Shown here piece after piece: positions 24,301 through 35,017 of a DNA stretch of 64,000 nucleotides. The stretch spans positions 1,179,501 to 1,243,500 of the forward strand of contig CM056559.1 of the NCBI GenBank assembly GCA_029721515.1, written 5' to 3'. The stretch comes from Synanceia verrucosa (lineage: Eukaryota; Chordata; Actinopteri; Perciformes; Synanceiidae). The notes under the pieces were generated by a model. It did not search any database, was not told where the DNA came from, and was given only the letters and a program-made list of their open reading frames with translations. The position numbers were made by a program, and so were the translations under genes. How positions within the stretch are numbered: the first letter of the stretch is position 1; every line of letters starts with the position of its first letter.

Positions 24301-27300
24301 AGCAGAGACAGGTGAGACAGAGACAGGTGAGACAATAGAAGCAGAGACAGGTGAGACAATAGAAGCAGAGACAGGTGAGACAGAAACAGGTGAGACAATA
24401 GAAGCAGAGACAGGTGAGACAATAGAAGCAGAGACAGGTGAGACAGAAACAGGTGAGACAATAGAAGCAGAGACAGGTGAGACAATAGAAGCAGAGACAG
24501 GTGAGACAGAAACAGGTGAGACAATAGAAGCAGAGACAGGTGAGACAATAGAAGCAGAGACAGGTGAGACAGAGACAGGTGAGACAATAGAAGCAGAGAC
24601 AGGTGAGACAGAAACAGGTGAGACAATAGAAGCAGAGACAGGTGAGACAATAGAAGCAGAGACAGGTGAGACAGAAACAGGTGAGACAATAGAAGCAGAG
24701 ACAGGTGAGACAATAGAAGCAGAGACAGAAACAGGTGAGACAATAGAAGCAGAGACAGGTGAGACAATGGAAGCAGAGACAGGTGAGACAGAAACAGGTG
24801 AGACAATAGAAGCAGAGACAGGTGAGACAATAGAAGCAGAGACAGGTGAGCTGTTTCAAAGTCATGGAAATAAAACATTTTCCTCAACTTTCACTTCCTG
24901 TTTTGCTGTCATGTGATTCTACTACTGTCCTTTAATGTCCTCTACTGTCCTCTGATGACCTCTACTGTAAACAAAAATAAGATCCTTTAACTGTTTTTCA
25001 TTTATTATCACCGACCATACTTTTTGTTTTTCAGCCAATCACAGAGAAGACTTCAGGCAGGAGGAGGAGGAGGAGGGAGGTGAAGCCTCCAAATCCAAAG
25101 GTAGAATTTATGGGTCATATATCCAGCACCTTTTTCCACACATTCAGTCGTGAACATACGTCACTTTTATCCAGACAAACAGAGGTGGGGGGAGGTGTAA
25201 ATGATTCTCCAAATCCACGATTCTATTAAAGTAACCAATCATGTGAACTGTTTACTTTAATTTCAGATGAAAAACTTGTTGTTGTTTATTATTTTCTGGA
25301 CTGAATCAATCAATCACTGATTGATTGATTGATTGTCTCAGGCGGCTGCCTCTACTCACCTGGACGTGGTGGCTGAGAGCTGGGAGGACGGACCCTACAT
25401 GTTCATCCTGAATATAAAAGAAATCAAAGACGGGAGCCGAGCCCCGGACCAGGCCAGCCCCCCCCCACCCTGGAGTCTGCAGCGTGAGTGACACACCTGC
25501 ATACCTGCACACCTGTATTACTGGTTCAACAGTTACCATGAGTCATTTCCTGTTTCTCTTGCTGGAAAGCCAAACTAAATTAACTATAACGACAGAGATA
25601 ATCATATCCACAATTACAATAAACAGGATCGACTGTGATGTTCTTTTAAATAATCTGCTCATTAAAAACTCACATCAAACAGAGGATTTTTCAATGAAAT
25701 TGAAATTTCATTTAAATTCTTAAATGTGTTTTGTGTTTGCAGTGCAGATCAGCATGAAAGGGCCTCATGACTACATATCAGCCACTGAGTGGCCTGTGAT
25801 GGTGGTAAGAACAGCACACATCAACACTTCCTACAGGCAGTCATTTAAAGGACAAGTCCGTCAACTAGCTCTCTCAATGCTGCCTGAGTTTCCACACCTC
25901 GCTGCTTCCTGCTGAAGACAGAAATCTGACAAATATTGTTTAGTGTCCTTCACGTACAACACCTGGAGAAATGTCCCTGTTTAATGTGAAAGAAACATTT
26001 TAGATTTGTATTAAAAGTAGGACTGTTATGAGATTAAAGCCAAGGCATAATGTGTTTGTCTTTTTTAAGTCTGCATGCTTCTATTTTGTAAAAAAAAACA
26101 AAAAACAATAATCATGTCCATACTTGTCACAAGGAAGCATATAATAAGTAATAATAAAAAAACAATAGATGATGAAAATATCTTAATGATAATAATATTA
26201 TATAATAATAAGAACATAAGTTTCATGAGGTGGATGTCTCAGAAGAGAAAAAAGCCTTTATTATCACTGTGTAACAGTGCAAACAATGAAATTTACAAAC
26301 AGTAAAGAGTACAAAGATATAAATAAAATAAGGTAGAAATATAGTAAATCATATTTGCAGTGTTTACAGTAAGGTATTCAGTCATATTCTTTAGTTTAGA
26401 GCTGAAAAGGCTCCATATTTATGCTAAATGCGTGACTAAACGTTGTGTGTGCAGTTCTACATGGTGATGTGCATCATCTACGTCCTGCTGGCGGTGCTCT
26501 GGCTGCTGCTCTCCGCCTGCTACTGGAGGGATCTGCTCCGGATCCAGTTCTGGATCGGAGGGGTCATCTTCCTGGGCATGCTGGAGAAGGCCGTCTACTA
26601 CGCCGAGTTCCAGAGCATCCGATACGACGGCCTGTCGGGTAGGTGGCGTCTCGCTGGAGGTGGTGGAGGTGATGGCGGCCAGCACTAACGTCATGTCATG
26701 TGTCCTCCTGCAGTGCAGGGGGCGGTGGTGTTCGCTGAGGTGCTGTCAGCGGTGAAGAGGACTCTGGCCCGAGTCCTGGTCATCATCGCCAGCCTGGGAT
26801 ACGGCATCGTGAAGTCAGTGCTCGCTTTTCAACACCAGGAAGTGACCTGAAGGCTCTTTTAAATTTTCAGATCAATAAGTAATTCACTGTGAACTCATAG
26901 ACGCTCAAATTTAATACTTCTGTGGTAGAAAATAGTCGATTTCTTGTAGGGCTTGATCAATATGGAGTTTTTGAGGTTGATGCCGATATTTAGCATTAAA
27001 CGCACCATCTGAAAATTTAATACCTACAGCAAATTTACAGTAAATTTAAGACAATTTGAGACCTAAATTATCTTTCAGTCTATAAAAGTCAGCTGACTGA
27101 CTCACTTCCTGTCCCTCAGGCCCAGGCTGGGAGCTCTGCTGCACAGAGTCGTCGGCGTCGGGCTGCTCTACTTCGTCTTCTCCATCATCGAGGGAATCCT
27201 ACGGGTCAACACTGTAAGTGTCACTCGCGACGTTTTCCTTTTTCTTTATATCTACACATTATGTGTGAGTGTTTAACCTGCCTGTCTCTCCAGGATCGAG

Positions 27301-28303
27301 GCGACAACACCAACAGTAGACTGTTGTGTGACATAGTGCTGGCCTTTATCGACTCCTGTGTCGTCTGGTGGATATCCTTTACCACGTGAACACACAGTTT
27401 AAACCTCTCTGATTGATCATCAATGATGTCAGGTGACAACCAGCCAATCAGAGCTGGTCTCTTAGACCAGAGTCTGCAGTCAGCTGACACCACTTGATCG
27501 CTGACAAATACGAGCTTTAGCCTGTTAGCTGTTAGCATCCCTCTGATTAGCTGCACTAGCATTAGCTTAGCTCATAGCTGCTAGCTCAAACTGGGAGTAC
27601 TTCCCTGATATTTTAATTTTACACAAGGTTCATATTAGAGATCGATGTGTCCACTGAGACGTCTTTCAGAATGAGTGAAATTTGCTGGAGATAAAAAACT
27701 CATTTCAGACGTTGATACCTGGAGTCGGTATAAAAGTGGACTTCTGTCGCTGCTTCAGCCCTCTCTTTTTAACCCCTTTGTCCTCCTCTTCTTCCTGTTC
27801 TACCATCTTTCTCTTTTTTCAGCCTTTCTTCTTCTTCTGTCCTTCTTGTCTTCTCCTGCAGACTGAAGCTGATGTCGTCCTGCTGGCTGCTCTTCCTCTG
27901 GCTGTGCTCGACTCCACCCTCTGCTGGTGGATATCCTGCATCTTCCCCCTTTTATTCTGCCTCTCTGCTCCTATACAGACACTAACACATTTATTATCCT
28001 CCTCCCAGTGTAAAGTGTTTACCACCGCTGCCCTGAATAAACAGCACTGCTGAAAATATTTTTAATCCACCAGCATGTGCAAGCTCTTTAATGCTAAAAT
28101 AGAATTATTGTTGTTACCTGCCCACTTTTCAATCTAGTACCACAACATTTTTCTTACAAGAAAATATTAAATTCAAATAAAAAAAAAATGTAATTAAAAT
28201 CCACTTTTAATTCTTTGACTTTATTATAATCAAGGCTAATGATGATCCTCAGATAACCTTTAAGTCTGTGACGGTGTGACTGAGCCTGAGATCTTTGTTT
28301 ATT

Positions 28304-28334
<31 letters not shown>

Positions 28335-31300
28335 AAAACGCCTCATCTGCTGCAGTTTTATTTCAACAAAATATTCAGTGAAGGAGCAGAAAGTCGTGAA
28401 CTGAACCTCAATCAATGATCTCATATTCATGAAGGCACTTTATCTCCTTAATATAATCTCTCTAAAGACAGATGCTGTATTTTAATCTTATTATAATGAA
28501 ACAAAGGTTGAAAAATTTAATGTCCAGTTTAAATCAGAAATGAATCCAGAATAACAGACAACCACTAAAGTACGTTTTTCTCTTCAGGAAATAAGTGGAA
28601 TTGAACATATCAATCAATAAATAATAAGAATGAGCTTTGATATTTTTAATGTTTTTTGTAAAACAGTACATTTATAATTCCTGGATAACACCAATAATTA
28701 TATTTTATCATTGAAGATGTAATTTTGATTAAACAGCTTGCACATACTGGTGGCTTAACATTAAAAATATTTCAATAATCAGTAGTTGTGTTAATTCGGG
28801 CTTCACATGGAGCGGTGGCTTAATAAATTGTTCATCTGTGTACATGTGGTTGTATTTTCTGTTCCTTGACCGTGTCGTCACATCTTTGTGAGCCTCGCTC
28901 AGACGATGAAGCTGCTGAGGCTGAGGAGGAACGTGGTCAAGCTGTCGCTCTACAGACACTTCACCAACACGCTCATCTTCGCCGTCATCGGTAACGACCG
29001 ACACTCTGCTTCACCCTCCACATCCTGACACACAGCTCACTCCTTTAAACCCTCCCATTTGTTTTCCAAGCGTCTGTCATCTTCATCATCTGGACGACGA
29101 AGACCTTCAAGATGTCCAGTTGTCAGTCTGTAAGTCCAGGTGTTTCATTTCTTCATTTCCTTCAGCCTGACCTTAAATTGACCTTTACCATCACTAACGT
29201 TAACCTGAGCTGCATAAATATGAGCATTAAAGGGGTAGTTCGGGTGTTTTTCAGCAGCAGTTTAACTGAACGCCAGACTTAGAATGCTTTCACCTCTTTT
29301 ATGGTTTCTGACCGGGCACTGAGGCTGTTCTCTGTGTTCTTCAATGCAGAACTCCACTGAAAAAAGTACAACTTTAATGTCTCTGAATACAGGCGTTGGT
29401 CTACGGCTGTTAGTTAGTTTATCTTATTGTGTGACGTAGCTCGGCTTCACCACAGTCACATTGTTTTACAAAATTATCAGCTTTTGAACTTTATTTCCTA
29501 TTTTTTTTTTAATTTTACCTCTCCAATTAGTGAGTAACCTAACCAAGTATCACAACATTTAACACATTTAACCTTCCTTAAAACAGATATGAATATAAGG
29601 TACATTTGCACTAATGCTGGAGATTTCAAAACCTGCTAATGATCCACATTTTTATTATTTCCTTATTTATGAAAACACAAAATGCGATTTTATCACCTAT
29701 TGTTAAGATATTTTTTTATTCTTTAAATTACTATTTTGACTATTTTTATGATTGATAATTTATAAGTCATTTAAAAAATCGATTTCTTTTCTTTTTTAGT
29801 ACATACTGTATATAGTTATTACTTCATTTTGTTATTTCTCTACATTTTTAAATTCTTTTTTTTTTACACGTTCAACGTCTTCGCTCTTTTTTTCTTCCTC
29901 TAAATGCTGATTTTTATATAATTAAACTTGTGTTGAAGGACTGGAGGGAGCTGTGGATCGACGACGCCTTCTGGCGCTTCCTGTTCTCCATCATCTTATT
30001 GGTCATCATGTTCCTATGGCGACCGTCAGCCAATAACCAGAGGTTAGAGGGAGGGATGTGGTTGTCGTTTCTCCTCTTTTACCAGCAGATAAGGACAGGT
30101 TGTCTCTCTGTGTGGACAGGTATGCTTTCAGTCCTCTGCTGGATGAAGAGAGTGAGGAAGAGGAGAAAGAGCCCATGATGAACGAGGCCTTCGGTCAGCA
30201 TCCTTTCTTCCTTCTTTGCTCCCTTGTTTCCTCTCTCCTTCCTCACCTGTTTCCTTCTTCCTGTCATTTTATATTTGTTCCTTTAGTCATTAGCTAGCTG
30301 TTAAAATATAATTCAAAATGTAACTTTTCACTTATTAAAAGTTTGCAGTGAATGTCTCTCATGGATATTTCTTATTTATCTGGGTGTGTTTGTTTTTCAG
30401 AGGGGATGAAGATGAGGGGGATGAAGAATGAGACCAACGGTTCGGCCAAAGCCAACAAAGCGGTGAGTGACGATGATGGACGGAGCAACAACAGTAGTTT
30501 TTAAATATATTCTGCTTATAAAACAGCATATTAGTCTTTATTATTCGTCCTTGTTTACAGTCATTATTCATTTCACACCGTGGAGCATTTAGACTTTTTT
30601 GTAGTTTAAAAAATGTTTTTCACTGTGATAAACTCTCCAGATTATTTTTTTTTTGTTGTTATTTTTCCAGGACGAGGATCTAAAATGGGTCGAGGAGAAC
30701 ATCCCATCATCGATGGCAGACGTGTAAGTCATCAGCAGCCCTGATTGTTCCAGATCAGAACTGATCATCGATCGATAATATTCATGTTCTTCTCCTCCCC
30801 TCTGGCAGCGCCCTGCCCCCCCTGCTGGACTCTGATGAGGTACGTCCTCTGGTTTTAAATGGACACATTATAGTTCAGGGTAAAGTCAAAGAAATAAGCA
30901 ATTTAATGTGTGAGCAGTTTGTTTTGTTCAAATCGACCTAAATAAATTCCTGAAAGTGAAATGAATATTAACTGTAAAGAAGGACGACCAAACTAATAAA
31001 GGTACTAAAGAAAACTTCTTCAGCTCCTGCAAAAATACTTTTAAAATAAATAAAAATAACTTTTTATTAAGGATTATTTTTTTAAAAACCATGGGGCCAC
31101 TACGGAGTAAGCAGCCTATGATTTGGAAAATAACATAACATACTAATAAAAACATGTTGTTTTATGCACAAAGGTCCAGTTGAGACAGATATTAAACATT
31201 CTGCTTTAAACTACAAACAAGTCTTCAGCTCCTGTAAAAATACGACCCTGAGTACAATATTAAAAACATGTAAACACTGAAGAGGAAGGAGGAGTTGTAA

Positions 31301-32914
31301 AACAGCATGATAATAATAATAATAACAACAACATAAAAGCTGGATGATGTTGTAAATATTTGGCACTTGAAAAGGTGAAAATCTTAAAAAAAAATTTATG
31401 TAAAAATTAGAAAATCAACTCTCATATACTCTCAGGTCAATAATAAGTCTGTGAAACAACAACAACATAAACAAACATAATAATAATAAAATAGATGCTA
31501 AATAAAAAAAAAAAAATATTTCAGTACAAGATTTAGAGTATTTAAAAACATGGCAATTCTAAAGAGGAAAATGGTGGGATTTGTAAAAGAACAGAATAAT
31601 GACAATACTATTAATAAAAAGCAGGATGATGTTGTAAATATTTGGTCAAATAAATCTTTTTCATCTTTACCTAAACACTTAGAAAATCATCATGCTCATA
31701 GTATTTATATTTATGCAGCAGCAGGGGGCGTCAGATGATCAAAGCAGAGAGCAGCTGTTGCCACGGTTACGTCACACTGTTGCTTATCCTCTCCTCTGTC
31801 GTCATGGCGAGCAGAACAGAGAGAGTGTGTGTGTGTGTGTGTGTGTTTGTTTGGGATGTTGGAGCTGCTGCAGCCATGAGTGATCATGAAAATATTTGAA
31901 TTTATTTATGTGTTTATTATCTTTTAAGTATTTATTGTCTCTTATTTTCAGATTAAAATCTTCTTAAATGATCCAGTCAGGATATTAAAACACAAAGGAA
32001 GCATTATGTGCTTCCTTGTAAGGAAGGAAGGGAACGAGGGCAGAGGAAATAAGGGAGCATGGTTCGCTCAGATTAAAAAGGAGCTGACAGTCGTTTATTT
32101 TTTCTGAATGTTATCAGATGATGAAATTAAGGGGAAACGGTTGTCTTAACTCCCTGCTTCTCCTCATGGCAGCTTAAGTGATTCTCTGGTGATATTTAAG
32201 GTAAATCTGACCTGCTGTCCCTCATCCCCACAAATTCTCTCATTAATAACGAAGAGAGGAAGATCTGCTTTTTTTTTTTTTGTTTAATATTTATATTTAT
32301 GCAGTATAGACAGACACACACACACACACACACACAAACACACACACTCTTGTTTATAATAATAACTACAAAAAATAGAGCTTTGATAAAGAATCTACAT
32401 CGCAACAATGAGAGACAGATAGAAATTAGGCTAATAAAGAAAACTTCTTCAGCTCCTGCAAAAATACGACCCATGTACAAGATTTTATTTAAGTAACGTG
32501 TACTTTCAAAGTTAAAAAAAGTAGAAAATAACTTATCAATAACTAAATATCACTTAAATATTTATATGTACCGAGGTTTACTGCACAAATGTTCAGATAT
32601 TAATTAATCAAGGAAACTTAAGTAAGATTATTAAATAAAATTACACAATTCTAAGAATTTTATTCAGTATTTAAAATTTAGGAACATACAGATTTGTAAA
32701 ATAACACAATAATAATAATAATGTAAAAGCTGGATGATGATGTCAATATTCAGCACTTAAAACAGTGAAAACACTTTTGTTTTTACTACTGGCACTACTA
32801 AAACTTCTACTGCATAAGATTCCTAAATATGTTTGTAAAAACCGTAAAAAAAAATAACGTTTTCTGTTGCAGGAAACGATGACGACCAAGTTTGAGATGT
32901 CCAAGATGGAGTGA
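21380..32914 (+). CDS. tmem87b: Transmembrane protein 87 (tmem87b-like), Golgi GOLD-domain seven-helix protein
   Basis: Exons: 21380-21508, 22443-22515, 22753-22850, 23112-23231, 23406-23462, 25035-25100, 25342-25483, 25743-25804, 26455-26638, 26714-26813, 27120-27213, alternative 12a 27294-27371 or 12b 27862-27930, 28882-28990, 29071-29129, 29939-30042, 30120-30193, 30401-30462, 30671-30723, 30809-30839 and 32873-32914. All phases agree, giving 575 residues with 12b or 578 with 12a (human proteins about 555). Signal peptide 1-31, a lumenal domain with Cys and N-glycosylation sites (about 32-245), then seven helices starting [16 protein letters not shown]. The signatures [20 protein letters not shown] and [12 protein letters not shown], and the tail [12 protein letters not shown], are TMEM87-specific. 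YISATEWP and DGPYMFI favour TMEM87B over TMEM87A. TMEM87 proteins act in Golgi trafficking; a channel role has been proposed. Confidence 0.93.
23250..23338. repeat. 45-bp tandem duplication in tmem87b intron 4
   Basis: Two copies, at 23252 and 23297, of a 45-bp A/C-rich unit starting ACACAATCACAACACAAACA. It lies about 20 nt after the exon 4 donor at 23232. Confidence 0.85.
23460..24851. repeat. 1.4-kb splice-donor minisatellite in tmem87b intron 5
   Basis: Built from two modules, CAGGTGAGACAATAGAAGCA+GAGA (24 bp) and CAGGTGAGACAGAAA or CAGGTGAGACAGAGA (15 bp). The first CAG|GTGAGA is the real exon 5 donor (exon ends at 23462). By hand count there are about 67 copies of CAGGTGAG. Between 23746 and about 24400 the modules form a regular 165-bp higher-order repeat (starts at 23746, 23911, 24076 and 24241; five 24-mers and three 15-mers each). 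Minus-strand frames of 506 and 496 residues across it are artefacts: both module lengths are multiples of three. Confidence 0.95.
27294..27371 (+). CDS. tmem87b: tmem87b alternative exon 12a, ending at a U12-type AT donor
   Basis: In-frame 26-residue exon (starts DRGDNTNSR, ends [12 protein letters not shown]) encoding the fifth transmembrane segment. Acceptor CTCTCCAG is U2-type. It ends TGGTGG|ATATCCTTT: the nine bases at 27372-27380 match the minor-spliceosome AT-AC donor consensus exactly, and no usable GT lies at the exon border. Phase 0 at both ends, interchangeable with 12b. The family-conserved AFID and WW are kept, but the middle of the exon is more diverged than 12b. Confidence 0.8.
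27421..27640. repeat. Dispersed repeat, copy 2, between alternative exons 12a and 12b
   Basis: Second copy of the family at 8668-8850, sharing GTTAGCATCCCTCTGATTAG and flanking text over about 150 bp. It lies in the 490-bp stretch separating the two alternative exons. Confidence 0.7.
27862..27930 (+). CDS. tmem87b: tmem87b alternative exon 12b, ending at a variant U12-type AT donor
   Basis: In-frame 23-residue exon ([20 protein letters not shown] then CWW) for the same fifth helix. [12 protein letters not shown] is close to the vertebrate TMEM87 consensus PLAFxDxALCWW, so this is probably the ancestral-like version. U2-type acceptor TCTCCTGCAG. It ends TGGTGG|ATATCCTGC, matching the U12 AT donor at the first seven positions but not at +8 and +9. 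Phase 0 at both ends. Confidence 0.8.
28305..28336. repeat. (TA)n microsatellite
   Basis: TA dinucleotide run within the U12-type intron between exon 12b and exon 13. Confidence 0.9.
28862..28881 (+). promoter_or_regulatory. U12-type branch site and AC 3' splice site of tmem87b exon 13
   Basis: TTCCTTGAC at 28862-28870 matches the minor-spliceosome branch consensus TTCCTTRAY. The intron ends ...GTCAC at 28881, so the branch adenosine (28869) lies 12 nt from the intron end, within the usual U12 range. Exon 13 resumes ATCTTTGTGAGCC, giving the conserved [12 protein letters not shown]. No AG acceptor is available at this border. Confidence 0.85.
29228..29470. repeat. MITE-like repeat fragment in tmem87b intron 14
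   Basis: AAAGGGGTAGTTCGGGTGTT and the text that follows it resemble the end of a very common fish interspersed repeat. No matching far end was identified, so it is probably a truncated copy. Confidence 0.4.
30840..32872 (+). other. tmem87b intron 19 (2 kb)
   Basis: Largest intron of the 3' half, AT rich, with a (TG)n run at 31806-31848, a (CA)n run at 32313-32345 and two related stretches (about 31010-31330 and 32430-32760, both with CTTCTTCAGCTCCTGCAAAA and ...AAAGCTGGATGATG) that look like an old internal duplication. No exon seen. Confidence 0.6.
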
Positions 32915-33224
32915 AGAGTGAGGAGGACGTTCCCTTCATGGGTCTTTGTAATCCTGGACTGTAAATATCTGAGAGGAGAACCGATCGCACACAGACTCCT
33001 TTTATTTTTATTGCCTGTTTGTATTTATATTTCTACACCGTATGTTTTGGCAGATTCAGCTTTTCACTGTTCATGCGCTGATATTTTTTTTTTTTTCAGG
33101 AGTTTTTTTGTTTTGTCTTTTCACTGTCAGGTTTAATGAGAAGAAACCTGTGATTGATGGAAATATTAATTTCTCTTTGTGGGGAAGGGTTGAGATGTTT
33201 TTGTTGTTTCGGTGCATCTGACCC

Positions 33225-33230
33225 ATTAAA
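33225..33230 (+). terminator. tmem87b poly(A) signal
   Basis: ATTAAA, 311 bp after the TGA stop, followed by TG-rich sequence (GCTGTTGATG). This is the first good signal downstream and gives a short 3' UTR. Confidence 0.6.
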
Positions 33231-33639
33231 GCTGTTGATGTCGGAGTAATTTCACTCTGTGTACGAACATTATTTCATTTTGTTGTTTTTGAAGGGATGA
33301 ATTTGCTGCATCAGCATTCATATTTCTCGTCTGTTTACATACAGCTACTGCACTATAATTAAATGTCCTTATAAAATTTAATATTAATATTAATTAAATA
33401 TCTGGAACAATTTTTTTATTTGAATAAAAATAGTTGATGAAGTAATTAATCATATTTAGAAGCCTTTTTATATGACACTCTATCTGCTATAATAATAATA
33501 ATAAAAATACACAACACTGCTGTAAATGTCCTGAGTTTCTCTACTGAAAACAATCACAACTCCACATTTTAATGCAAAATAAACTGTGTTGCTAGGCAAC
33601 CACTCTCAGTGTGTTGTTGTAGTACTCACCCATTTGAGT

Positions 33640-34220
33640 GATGCTCCAGCTCCAGTCCACTATGGCCTCAGCAGAACCAGCAGAACCAGTCCTCTCTGGT
33701 CCCAGTCCACTATGGCCTCAGCAGAACCAGCAGAACCAGTAGAGCCAGGCCTCTCTGGTCCCAGTCCACTATGGCCTCAGCAGAACCAGTAGAGCCAGGC
33801 CTCTCTGGTCCCAGTCCACTATGGCCTCAGCAGAACCAGTAGAGCCAGTCCTCTCTGGTCCCAGTCCACTATGGCCTCAGCAGAACCAGCAGAACCAGTA
33901 GAGCCAGGCCTCTCTGGTCCCAGTCCACTATGGCCTCAGCAGAACCAGTAGAGCCAGGCCTCTCTGGTCCCAGTCCACTATGGCCTCAGCAGAACCAGCA
34001 GAACCAGTAGAGCCAGTCCTCTCTGGTCCCAGTCCACTATGGCCCCAATGTAACCAGTCCTTTCAGTTCTCAATAGAACCAGTCCTCTCTAGTTCCAGTT
34101 TATCCAGTCCTTTCTGGTCCCAGTAGAATCTCTAGAACCAGCAGAACCAGTCCTCTCTGGTTCTACTGGTCCCAGCAGAACCTGAACCAGTCCTATCTGG
34201 TCCCACTAGAACCAGTCCTC
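33640..34220. repeat. 50/59-bp minisatellite
   Basis: Tandem units of about 50 bp starting AGTCCACTATGGCCTCAGCA, some with an extra 9-bp CAGAACCAG making 59 bp. Later copies decay into CCAGTCCTCTCTGGT fragments. Confidence 0.9.
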
Positions 34221-34254
34221 TCTGCGCTCCTCGCTTCAGGTGGTTTCATTAATG

Positions 34255-34480
34255 AGGAAACATTTGCGCCATTTTGTTTAACTGAGAACTGATACCGGAA
34301 ATAACGAGCTCAACTCTTCATTTAACGGTGCTGAAGGTGGACCCGGTCTGTAGAGGACCCGGTCTGTCGTAGACACGATCTGAACTGGACCCGGTCTGAA
34401 GTGGTCTCGGTGGGCCCGTAAACATTGTTAATCACTTCCGGGTGCCGCCCTTTGGAGCCCCTCCTCGCGCTCACCTGCTG
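34255..34480 (+). promoter_or_regulatory. Promoter-like block with YY1- and ETS-like motifs
   Basis: GCGCCATTTTG (YY1-like) near 34266, ACCGGAAATAACG near 34292 and TCACTTCCGGGTGCCGCC near 34431 (strong ETS-like) lie within a GC-richer 230-bp block and are followed by an AT-rich stretch with a short open frame. It could drive an unrecognised transcript. Motif evidence only. Confidence 0.35.
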
Positions 34481-34584
34481 CTTCTCCTCTTTTATTTTAA
34501 ATCTTCTAAACTTTATTCTTTAGTCTCTTTGATCCTCCCGACTTCATATGGTTGTTTTTCTGTTTTAATTTTCACTTTTTAAAA

Positions 34585-34752
34585 ATGTCCAAACAACAAC
34601 AATACCTGCAGTTTGAAGAGATGGAACACTTCACTGAGTTCGTGTTTGCCGTGGGTCCTAATTTAAAGTGGCACACAGCATCAGACATTTACAGCAGACT
34701 TCAAAATATTTATTCAACCTTTGAGACTGATATTAAAAACAGATCAAATTAA
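34585..34752 (+). CDS. Unrecognised 55-residue open frame downstream of promoter-like block
   Basis: Starts MSKQQQYLQFEEMEHFTEFV and ends DIKNRSN. Composition is ordinary (not repeat driven), with a possible helical stretch in the middle. It follows the promoter-like block by about 100 bp. I recognise no family and see no donor or further exons. It may be a real small protein, a first exon, or chance. Confidence 0.2.
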   Translation: MSKQQQYLQFEEMEHFTEFVFAVGPNLKWHTASDIYSRLQNIYSTFETDIKNRSN

Positions 34753-34954
34753 TACGTGTGTTTGAGTCTGAATGACTGCAATCTAAGTAAAATAATACAA
34801 TAATATACATAAAATGAATAAACTAAAACAAGTCCATGCAAACAATAAACAGTAAAGTTAAAAAAAATAAAAACAAAAGCAGTAACAGTGTAAATTTAGA
34901 AATACTACATAAATAATAGAATAAAGAATCTTGAAATAGAATAAATATATAAAT

Positions 34955-34960
34955 ATATAT

Positions 34961-35014
<54 letters not shown>
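34955..35014. repeat. (TA)n microsatellite
   Basis: Long TA run within AT-rich intergenic DNA. Confidence 0.9.

Positions 35015-35017
<3 letters not shown>

Noticed and set aside
23367..24887. Minus-strand frames of 506 and 496 residues (LSLLLLSH and LTCLCFYC repeats)
   Set aside because: They cover the donor minisatellite in tmem87b intron 5. Module lengths of 24 and 15 keep the frames open; there is no non-repeat coding sequence.
27361..27390. GT-AG (U2) reading of the exon 12a/12b donors at TG|GTGGAT
   Set aside because: Joining at that GT to the nearby AG in exon 13 shifts phase and creates an immediate stop. The AT...AC borders alone give the conserved [10 protein letters not shown] sequence.
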